Part shown: piece by piece, positions 1 to 5,505 of the stretch
Position numbering within the stretch: position 1 is the first letter of the stretch
Layout: each line of letters begins with the position of its first letter
NCBI GenBank assembly: GCA_958428675.1
Contig: CAUAGV010000084.1
Coordinates: 1-7,217 of the forward strand
Source of the DNA: an uncultured Collinsella sp.
Lineage (GTDB): Bacteria; Actinomycetota; Coriobacteriia; Coriobacteriales; Coriobacteriaceae
Reading direction: 5' to 3'
DNA length: 7,217 nucleotides
The notes under the pieces: generated by a model
Told to the model about the DNA's origin: nothing
Databases searched by the model: none
Seen by the model: only the letters and a program-made list of their open reading frames with translations
Position numbers and translations under genes: made by a program

Positions 1-4
1 CCAG

Positions 5-30
5 GGCGCCGCTGACCGGTGGACGGCGCC
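5..30. other. GC-rich hairpin at the left window edge
   Basis: GGCGCCG (5-11) and CGGCGCC (24-30) are perfect inverted repeats around a 12-nt loop. The stretch 1-52 lies just before a terminator, so it should be the 3' end of an upstream gene or RNA. Too little is visible to say which. Read as protein, frame 1 stops at 13-15 and frame 3 stops at 48-50, and neither short tail is recognisable. The hairpin could be part of a structured RNA or simply GC-rich coding sequence. Confidence 0.35.
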
Positions 31-52
31 GAGCCGTACGCTTGACTTGAAG

Positions 53-84
53 AAGGGGGAGGCCTCGCGGCCTCCCCCTTTTTT
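53..84 (+). terminator. Strong rho-independent terminator of the unit upstream of coaE
   Basis: A perfect 12-bp stem pairs 53-64 (AAGGGGGAGGCC) with 69-80 (GGCCTCCCCCTT) around a four-base loop TCGC, and a run of six T follows at 79-84. The pattern is a textbook intrinsic terminator on the plus strand. It separates the unseen upstream gene from coaE and implies that coaE has its own promoter in 85-211. Confidence 0.9.
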
Positions 85-152
85 GCGTTTTATAGAGAGC
101 TGTAATACAAGAACTCGCCTTCTTTTAGCTTGTCTTACTGTTTGGCTGTATT

Positions 153-183
153 TTGAGTCCTTCTTTTGTATTTGCGCGATAAT
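153..183 (+). promoter_or_regulatory. Possible promoter for the coaE operon
   Basis: The leader 85-211 is clearly more AT-rich than the genes around it. The best sigma-70-like pair is TTGAGT at 153-158 and GATAAT at 178-183, the latter matching the -10 consensus at five of six positions. The 19-nt spacer is longer than ideal. Another weak option is TTGCGT near 83-88 with TACAAG 17 nt further on. A promoter is expected here because a terminator lies directly upstream, but the exact site is a guess. Confidence 0.3.
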
Positions 184-200
184 AACTCCCATTGGCGTTA

Positions 201-206
201 GGGAGG
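201..206 (+). promoter_or_regulatory. Ribosome binding site that fixes the coaE start
   Basis: GGGAGG lies 5 nt before the ATG at 212. No comparable site precedes the earlier in-frame ATG at 47, which lies upstream of the terminator hairpin. This decides the start at 212. Confidence 0.8.
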
Positions 207-211
207 ACTTG

Positions 212-853
212 ATGTTTACCGTTTTTGTCTTGGGCAATATTGCTTCGGGTAAGTCGACTGCCTGCCGCTATCTCGAATCTCATGGCGCCATGCTTATCGA
301 TCTGGACGAGCTTGCCAAATCGCTGTATGTGCCAGGCTCCGATATCGTCAATGCCCTCGCGGAAGAATTTGGCTGGGACATTTTGGATGAGGAAGGCGGC
401 ATTCGCCGCAGCATCCTCGCTTCTCGAGCTTTCGCTTCTCCTGATTCGGTCGCACGGCTCAATGGCCTTGTGCACCCCGTTCTCATTGAACAGCTTTCGC
501 TTAGGATTCTTGATCCGGTTTGCTGCACGGTTTCGTCCCCCCGTTATCCCTTTGCGGTGGTCGAGGTTTCTGCTCCGACTGGTTTTGAGGATGCATTCGA
601 CTTGGCTGATGAAATTCTGGTCATCAGCGCCCCTTTGTCAGTTCGTCGCGAGCGTGCTATTCAGCGTGGCATGGAGCCATCTGATTTCGATGCCCGTTCT
701 GCTTGCCAGCCTGATGAATCTGCGCTGTGCAATCTCGCTACAACGGTGATTGATAATGCCGCAGGCGATAATTCGCTCTTTGAGCAGCTTGACTCATGGC
801 TTGCATGCCATGGGTTTATAGACACTGCGAATAAGGAGGATGCCGATGCCTAA
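212..853 (+). CDS. coaE: Dephospho-CoA kinase (CoaE)
   Basis: This cytosolic enzyme performs the last step of coenzyme A synthesis, phosphorylating the 3' hydroxyl of the ribose of dephospho-CoA with ATP. The 213-residue length is typical of the family. Visible marks are an N-terminal P-loop (GNIASGKST, residues 8-16), an IDLDELAK segment near residues 28-35 matching the family's substrate-binding Asp motif, and a PGS...FGW...RRS...ARLNGLVHP stretch typical of CoaE (about residues 40-90). Near residues 146-170 there is an RRERAIQR lid segment followed by a conserved-type Gln. The frame stays open upstream to the window edge, but that part runs through the terminator and reads as low-quality sequence, so the RBS-backed ATG at 212 was chosen. 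The last 8 nt overlap the next gene. Assignment to CoaE rests on the combined motifs and is firm. Confidence 0.93.
   Translation: MFTVFVLGNIASGKSTACRYLESHGAMLIDLDELAKSLYVPGSDIVNALAEEFGWDILDEEGGIRRSILASRAFASPDSVARLNGLVHPVLIEQLSLRILDPVCCTVSSPRYPFAVVEVSAPTGFEDAFDLADEILVISAPLSVRRERAIQRGMEPSDFDARSACQPDESALCNLATTVIDNAAGDNSLFEQLDSWLACHGFIDTANKEDADA
833..839 (+). promoter_or_regulatory. Ribosome binding site choosing the second ATG of the transglycosylase
   Basis: AAGGAGG sits 6 nt before the ATG at 846. The earlier in-frame ATG at 840 directly abuts this site and could not be initiated from it. The site lies inside the end of coaE, so the ribosome ending coaE at 853 is close to the new start, which favours translational coupling. 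Confidence 0.8.
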
Positions 854-1427
854 GACACGTTTCTTTGCGTGGTATCGCCTTATACCGCTGGCTGCCGTTT
901 TTGCCTTCGGCCTTATCTCATTCGTTTACTCGTGTGCTCCTGCGGCTTTCTTTAAGCCGCTGTATCCCATTGACTACGAGGCGTATGTAAAGCAATCTTG
1001 TATTTCGCATAATCTGGATCCGTATCTGGTGTGCGCTGTCATTAAGTCTGAATCGAATTGGGATCCCAAGGCCGAATCGAATCAGGGTGCTCAGGGATTG
1101 ATGCAGCTGATGCCCGTGACTGCTCAGGATATGATCGCCAAGGGCCTTGTCGACGGTGACGAGTATTCGGCCGACAACCTTAACGATCCGGCTACGAATA
1201 TCGAGTTTGGCTGTGCGTATCTTTCGTATCTTCTAGCGTATTTTAACGGGTCGACTGACAGTGCCATTGCCGCCTATAACGCCGGTATGGGCAATGTCGA
1301 CGGATGGGCGCAGCAGAACACGTCACTCCATAATGCGATTACCTTCCCTGAAACTCAGGCTTATCTGATTCGTGTCAATAATGCCTGGGTTCGCTATAAG
1401 ACCCTCTATCCCGATTGGTTCGTATAG
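846..1427 (+). CDS. Membrane-anchored lytic transglycosylase, SLT domain
   Basis: Predicted peptidoglycan lytic transglycosylase, which cleaves the MurNAc-GlcNAc bond with formation of a 1,6-anhydro end, acting outside the membrane. The 193 residues contain a short basic N-terminus, one hydrophobic segment at about 11-29 (signal anchor or signal peptide) and a compact SLT fold from about 43 to 185. Family signatures are clear: KSESNW with the likely catalytic Glu69, GAQGLMQLMP at 81-90 and AYNAG at 143-147. A Cys at position 30 follows the hydrophobic stretch, but VYSC is a poor lipobox, so a lipoprotein is unlikely though not excluded. No LysM or other wall-binding module is present. It overlaps coaE by 8 nt and is followed 51 nt later by uvrB. 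The physiological role (growth, division or turnover) cannot be read from the sequence. Confidence 0.9.
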   Translation: MPKTRFFAWYRLIPLAAVFAFGLISFVYSCAPAAFFKPLYPIDYEAYVKQSCISHNLDPYLVCAVIKSESNWDPKAESNQGAQGLMQLMPVTAQDMIAKGLVDGDEYSADNLNDPATNIEFGCAYLSYLLAYFNGSTDSAIAAYNAGMGNVDGWAQQNTSLHNAITFPETQAYLIRVNNAWVRYKTLYPDWFV

Positions 1428-1447
1428 GACTATGCCTGCCGCCTGCG

Positions 1448-1453
1448 TATACT
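1448..1453 (+). promoter_or_regulatory. Possible -10 element of an internal uvrB promoter
   Basis: TATACT matches the -10 consensus at five of six positions and lies 25 nt before the uvrB ATG in the 51-nt gap. At 16-18 nt upstream there is no convincing -35 hexamer (TAGGAC at 1425-1430 matches poorly). I saw no LexA-type box of the GAAC-N4-GTTC form in the gap. UvrB may be read mainly from the operon promoter. Confidence 0.25.
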
Positions 1454-1478
1454 GCAGATATATGAGTTAGGAGTATCC

Positions 1479-3719
1479 ATGGCGGAATTTGAAGTTGAGC
1501 GTGTTGGAGGAGAGCTCAAACGTTTTGGCGTTGAGGGCTCTGAGGTGCCATTTAAGGTTGTATCTCCTTATGAGCCTGCAGGTTCTCAGCCTAAGGCCAT
1601 TGAGTCGCTTGTGCAGGGTGTGAGGGACGGAGATCGCTATCAGGTTTTGCTGGGCGTGACTGGTTCGGGCAAGACCTTCACGATGGCTAAGACTATTGAG
1701 GCCCTGGGGAAGCCGACGCTGGTCATGGCTCCCAATAAAACGCTCGCCGCTCAGCTTGCGAGCGAGCTCAAAGAGTTCTTTCCCAACAACGCTGTGGTCT
1801 ACTTTGTCTCGTACTACGACTACTATCAGCCCGAGGCGTATGTGCCGCAAAGCGATACTTATATCGAGAAAGACTCCTCGATTAACGAAGAGGTCGAGAT
1901 GCTGCGCCATCAGGCGACCGCGTCACTGCTCTCTCGACGCGATGTGATCGTTGTCGCATCGGTCTCGTGTATCTATGGCATTGGCTCTCCTGAGGACTAT
2001 GCGGGTCTGGCTCCAAACGTCGACAAGAAGGTGCCGCTCGAGCGCGATGACTTTATCCATGCACTTATCGACATCCAATATGATCGCAATGACTATGACC
2101 TGGCACGCGGCACGTTCCGCGTGCGCGGCGATGTTGTCGACGTGTATCCGCCTTATGCCGAGCATCCGTTGCGGTTTGAGTTCTTTGGCGACGAGGTCGA
2201 GCTGATTGCCGAGATCGATGAGGTCACCGGAGAGATGCTTCGTGAGTACGAGGCCGTCCCCGTATGGCCGGCATCGCACTACGTGACCGAGAAGCCGAAG
2301 GTCAAGGCGGCTCTGAAATCGATCAGCGAAGAGTGCGAGAAGCGCGTGGCGGAGCTCAAGGCGACCGACAAGTTGCTCGAGGCGCAGCGTCTGCAGCAGC
2401 GCACCGATTATGATCTTGAGATGCTCGAGACGATGGGCTTTTGCAACGGCATCGAGAACTACTCGCGTCATCTGGACGGTCGCAAGCCGGGCGAGCCGCC
2501 GTTTACCCTGATCGATTACTTTCCTAAGGACATGCTCTGTATCATCGACGAGAGCCATGTGACGGTGCCGCAGATCCGCGGTATGCATGAAGGCGACCGC
2601 TCGCGTAAGGTAACGCTGGTGGAACACGGTTTTCGCCTGCCCTCGGCACTCGATAATCGCCCGCTTCGTTTCGATGAGTTTGAGGCAAGGATACCCCAGT
2701 TTATCTATGTTTCGGCCACGCCGGGCGACTACGAGCTGCGGGTGAGCCAAAACGACGTGGAGCAGATTATTCGTCCGACCGGTCTGCTCGACCCCAAGAT
2801 CGATGTGCGTCCGGTTCGTGGGCAGATTGACGATCTTGAGGACGAGATTCGCGAGCGCGTTGCCCGCAAGGAGCGCGTGCTGGTGACCACGCTCACCAAG
2901 CGCATGGCCGAGGACCTGACCGACCATCTGCTTGATGCCGGCATTAAGGTCAATTACATGCACTCCGATACAGCGACGATGGACCGTGTCGAGATCCTGC
3001 GAACGCTGCGCGAGGGCAAGATCGATGTTCTCGTTGGCATCAACCTGCTTCGCGAGGGCCTAGACCTTCCCGAAGTCTCACTGGTGGCAATTCTCGATGC
3101 CGATAAGGAAGGCTTCTTGCGCAACCGCCGTTCGCTGATCCAGACGATTGGCCGCGCGGCCCGTAACGCCGATGGCGAAGTCATCATGTATGCGGACGTT
3201 GTGACCGATTCGATGAAAGAGGCCATCGAGGAGACGCAGCGCCGTCGCGAGATTCAGATGGCATATAACGAAGAGCATGGCATTGTGCCCAAGACGGTGC
3301 GCAAGGCCATCAACGACATCTCAAGTTTTATTGCCGAGGCCGAAAAAACCGTGGGTTCCAAGGGGCGCTCGAAGGGCGACTCTCTTGGCCATGGCGCATT
3401 CTATACGCCCGATGAGTCGGGCGAGGGTGGCGTGCCGGAAACGGTGGCGCCCGAGCAGACACTTGCGGAGCAGTTGGAAGAACTGCCGCATGACGAGCTT
3501 GTGCGGATCGTCGAAACCATGGAAGAGGATATGCGTAACGCTTCTGCCGCCATGGACTTTGAGGAGGCGGCGCGCCTGCGCGATGCCGTCGTTCAGATTC
3601 GGGCGATGCTCGAGGGTGCGTCTGAGGACGAGACGATTGAGCGCTTACGTTCGCAGGCCCGCAAGGGTTCCACGTTCGCATCGGGCAGAAAACGCCAGGG
3701 TGCACGGTTTAAGAAATAG
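1479..3719 (+). CDS. uvrB: UvrABC excinuclease subunit B (UvrB)
   Basis: Central DNA-damage verification subunit of nucleotide excision repair. It is loaded by UvrA, opens DNA at the lesion and recruits UvrC for incision. The 746 residues show Walker A GVTGSGKT (59-66), the aromatic beta-hairpin SYYDYYQPEAY (111-121) that inserts between strands, the Walker B box DESH (357-360), SATPGDYEL (412-420), GINLLREGLDLPEV (520-533) and motif VI QTIGRAARN (555-563). A C-terminal UVR domain (about 671-710, with FEEAARLRD) is the expected UvrC/UvrA contact. All catalytic motifs are intact. The protein is longer than the roughly 670 residues of E. coli UvrB because of a longer N-terminus, a longer flexible linker (about 622-668) and a basic 36-residue tail. 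The start is supported by TAGGAG 5 nt before the ATG. A terminator follows directly; uvrA and uvrC are not in the window. Confidence 0.98.
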   Translation: MAEFEVERVGGELKRFGVEGSEVPFKVVSPYEPAGSQPKAIESLVQGVRDGDRYQVLLGVTGSGKTFTMAKTIEALGKPTLVMAPNKTLAAQLASELKEFFPNNAVVYFVSYYDYYQPEAYVPQSDTYIEKDSSINEEVEMLRHQATASLLSRRDVIVVASVSCIYGIGSPEDYAGLAPNVDKKVPLERDDFIHALIDIQYDRNDYDLARGTFRVRGDVVDVYPPYAEHPLRFEFFGDEVELIAEIDEVTGEMLREYEAVPVWPASHYVTEKPKVKAALKSISEECEKRVAELKATDKLLEAQRLQQRTDYDLEMLETMGFCNGIENYSRHLDGRKPGEPPFTLIDYFPKDMLCIIDESHVTVPQIRGMHEGDRSRKVTLVEHGFRLPSALDNRPLRFDEFEARIPQFIYVSATPGDYELRVSQNDVEQIIRPTGLLDPKIDVRPVRGQIDDLEDEIRERVARKERVLVTTLTKRMAEDLTDHLLDAGIKVNYMHSDTATMDRVEILRTLREGKIDVLVGINLLREGLDLPEVSLVAILDADKEGFLRNRRSLIQTIGRAARNADGEVIMYADVVTDSMKEAIEETQRRREIQMAYNEEHGIVPKTVRKAINDISSFIAEAEKTVGSKGRSKGDSLGHGAFYTPDESGEGGVPETVAPEQTLAEQLEELPHDELVRIVETMEEDMRNASAAMDFEEAARLRDAVVQIRAMLEGASEDETIERLRSQARKGSTFASGRKRQGARFKK

Positions 3720-3722
3720 CGA

Positions 3723-3765
3723 ACAGGCCCCGAGTTCCCTGCGGAGCTCGGGGCCTGTGTCTTTT
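3723..3765 (+). terminator. Rho-independent terminator after uvrB, possibly bidirectional
   Basis: A 12-bp perfect stem (3723-3734 with 3747-3758) extends through a T-G wobble and three more pairs to a four-base loop CTGC, giving 16 paired steps. TGTCTTTT follows on the plus strand. It ends the coaE-uvrB unit 3 nt after the uvrB stop. Read on the minus strand, the hairpin is followed by a weaker T-rich stretch (TCGCTATTTCTT), so it may also stop transcripts from the convergent flavoprotein gene, for which no other terminator is visible before uvrB. Confidence 0.88.
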
Positions 3766-3784
3766 GCGCGCTGGAATTCGTGCG

Positions 3785-5425
3785 TTAGAGGTCTGCGATC
3801 AGGGCTTCGGCACAACGGATGCCGTCGGTGGCCGCGCTCATGATGCCGCCGGCATATCCAGCTCCCTCACCGCAAGGGTAGAGGCCCGGGGTCGACACGG
3901 CATGGCACGTTCGGTCTCGGGTGACAGTGACCGGTGAGCTCGAACGAGTCTCCACGCCGGTAAGAACGGCGTCGGGGCGGTCGTAGCCGCGTAGCTTTTT
4001 TCCGAGTAGGGGAAGTCCCAGGCGGAGCGACTCGACGATATGCTGCGGCAGGGCTTCGTCAATTGCCGTCCAGGTCACACCGAGCGGATAGGTGGGCTTT
4101 ACCTTTCCGGGCGCCTTGCTGGCACGTCCTGCGAGGAAATCTCCGACGAGCTGTGCCGGTGCGTTCCAGTTGGAACCGCCCAGGCGATAGGCGGCCGCCT
4201 CGCAGGCACGCTGGAGCTCGATGCCGGCGAGCGGGTCATCGTTGGGAAGGTCCTCGGGTGTGACGTTAACGAGCAGGGCGGCATTTGCGTTGCGTCCGTC
4301 GCGGGCATTGAGACTGGCGCCGTTGACGCACAGGTGGCCCTGCTCGGAAGAGGCGGCGACAACCTGCCCGCCGGGGCACATGCAAAACGAGAACACGCTG
4401 CGGCCGTTGGGAAGATGGGCGACGAGCTTGTAAGGGGCTGCTCCGAGGGCAGGATGTCCCGCCGAGGCTCCGTATTGGACTCGGTCGATGTCGCGCTGCG
4501 GATGCTCGATGCGAACGCCCATTGCAAAGGTCTTTTGTGCGAGGGCCACGTTGTGGCCCTTAAGGAGCTCAAAAATATCGCGAGCAGAATGCCCGCAGGC
4601 GAGGATGAGGTGCTTTGTCTCGATTGGCTCACAAGCGGCGTCTTGGGACGATTGGACATCAATACCGGTGATGGCGCCAGACGCGTCGATGCGAATGTCG
4701 ACGAGCTTCGTTCGATAACGGACGACACCTCCGAGTTGCTCGATGCGCTGGGATATAGCGGTGACAACCGTGGGAAGGATGTCGGAGCCAATGTGCGGCT
4801 TGGCATCCCACAGAATATCGCGGGGCGCGCCCGCCTCGACGAAGGTTTCGAGGATAAGGCGATGGGCGGGATTTTTGGTTCCCGTATTGAGTTTGCCGTC
4901 CGAGAAGGTTCCCGCGCCGCCCAGGCCAAACTGGATATTGCTCTCGGGGTCGAGGATGCGCTCCATTAGAAAGAGATCGATCGCCTGCGAGCGGCGAAAT
5001 GCCGGGTCGCCGCGCTCGATGAGCAAGGGCTTAAGACCTGCTTCGGCGAGCGTAAGCGCAGCGAAAAGGCCGGCGCATCCGGCGCCGACAACGACAGGGC
5101 GTTCTTGAGGTGCGTCGGAGGCGGGGGAGGGGAATGAAGGCTCATCGTCTTCTATCGCGCGTACGCGCGAGCGGTCACGCTCGGCAACGCTGTCGACCGC
5201 TTCTCGCTCGAGGTGGGGACTAGTCAGCTCAACACGAAAGCTCAGGATAAAATGGACGTCTCGTTTTTTGCGAGCGTCGATTGACTTGCGGTGGAGCTCG
5301 ATGGACTTGATCTCGGAGTCCTTGCAACGTAGGACGCGCTTGGCGACTCGCTTGCCAACAATGAGACAGGCATTTTCATCGCCGGCTTCATCGAGCGACG
5401 CGTTGACTTGGGTGATTTCAATCAT
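3785..5425 (-). CDS. FAD-dependent protein of the COG2509 type (function unknown)
   Basis: Predicted soluble flavoprotein of 546 residues. The N-terminal part (about 1-92) carries a basic KSIDARKKRDVHF segment near 47-59, which I recognise as characteristic of this family. A Ser/Pro/Asp-rich linker (about 93-109) follows. The FAD domain begins with the dinucleotide fold VVVGAGCAGLFAAL (111-124), with the acidic ribose-binding Glu137. Family motifs downstream are GLGGAGTFSDGKLNTG (167-182), CMCPGGQVV (348-356), SSSPVTVTRD (495-504) and GEGAGYAGGIMSAATDG (519-535), the last being the C-terminal FAD-binding segment. No NAD(P)-binding second Rossmann fold stands out and there is no signal peptide. 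The start at 5425 is set by AAGGAG 6 nt upstream; an in-frame upstream extension to 5548 would run through a hairpin and the previous gene. The substrate is not known for the family as far as I recall. Last gene of the minus-strand block. Confidence 0.88.
   Translation of the reverse strand: MIEITQVNASLDEAGDENACLIVGKRVAKRVLRCKDSEIKSIELHRKSIDARKKRDVHFILSFRVELTSPHLEREAVDSVAERDRSRVRAIEDDEPSFPSPASDAPQERPVVVGAGCAGLFAALTLAEAGLKPLLIERGDPAFRRSQAIDLFLMERILDPESNIQFGLGGAGTFSDGKLNTGTKNPAHRLILETFVEAGAPRDILWDAKPHIGSDILPTVVTAISQRIEQLGGVVRYRTKLVDIRIDASGAITGIDVQSSQDAACEPIETKHLILACGHSARDIFELLKGHNVALAQKTFAMGVRIEHPQRDIDRVQYGASAGHPALGAAPYKLVAHLPNGRSVFSFCMCPGGQVVAASSEQGHLCVNGASLNARDGRNANAALLVNVTPEDLPNDDPLAGIELQRACEAAAYRLGGSNWNAPAQLVGDFLAGRASKAPGKVKPTYPLGVTWTAIDEALPQHIVESLRLGLPLLGKKLRGYDRPDAVLTGVETRSSSPVTVTRDRTCHAVSTPGLYPCGEGAGYAGGIMSAATDGIRCAEALIADL
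5155..5170. repeat. Perfect 16-bp palindrome of alternating CG/TA steps
   Basis: TCGCGCGTACGCGCGA equals its own reverse complement. The inner 14 bases alternate pyrimidine and purine throughout. It lies inside the COG2509-type gene, encoding an Arg-rich stretch (about residues 85-91) at the border of the N-terminal domain and the acidic linker. It may be a protein-binding site, a restriction-type target or only a product of GC-rich Arg codons. Confidence 0.5.
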
Positions 5426-5431
5426 CGAGGT

Positions 5432-5437
5432 CTCCTT
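5432..5437 (-). promoter_or_regulatory. Ribosome binding site fixing the COG2509-type gene start
   Basis: On the minus strand AAGGAG lies 6 nt before the ATG at 5425-5423. It supports the shorter 546-residue protein over the 587-residue open frame. Confidence 0.8.
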
Positions 5438-5440
5438 AGA

Positions 5441-5475
5441 GGCAAGAAAGAGGCCGTCCGGTATTCCAGACGGCC
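5441..5475 (-). terminator. Hairpin with T-rich tail between the two flavoprotein genes
   Basis: On the minus strand GGCCGTCTGG (5475-5466) pairs with CCGGACGGCC (5461-5452): ten pairs including one T-G wobble, around an AATA loop. TCTTTCTTGCC follows (5451-5441). This resembles an intrinsic terminator with an interrupted T-tract. It begins 30 nt after the stop of the HI0933-like gene and ends just before the ribosome binding site of the next gene. It could be a partial terminator lowering downstream expression, an attenuator, or an RNA-stability stem. Confidence 0.6.
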
Positions 5476-5505
5476 CGAATGCGTTTTTGATTATAGACTG
5501 CGCGG

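Noticed and set aside
47..211. N-terminal extension of coaE from the ATG at 47
   Set aside because: It runs through the terminator hairpin, has no ribosome binding site, and puts about 55 unrelated residues before the P-loop, which normally lies at the very N-terminus. The ATG at 212 has GGGAGG at the right distance.
1448..1462. Imperfect inverted repeat TATA-N7-TATA upstream of uvrB as an operator
   Set aside because: Only four outer pairs match, and AT-rich 4-mers of this kind are common. It does not resemble a known LexA box.
2103..2124. 8-bp perfect inverted repeat with a 6-nt loop inside uvrB
   Set aside because: It encodes the conserved ARGTFRVRGD region of UvrB, so protein constraint and GC-rich Arg codons explain it. 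No T-run follows.
1923..2963. 346-residue open frame on the minus strand
   Set aside because: It is antisense to the most conserved part of uvrB and its translation is rich in His, Arg and Leu with no domain, typical of a shadow frame.
4040..4969. 309-residue open frame on the plus strand
   Set aside because: It lies fully antisense to the COG2509-type gene, has no ribosome binding site I can see, and has no recognisable domain. Such shadow frames are common opposite GC-rich genes.
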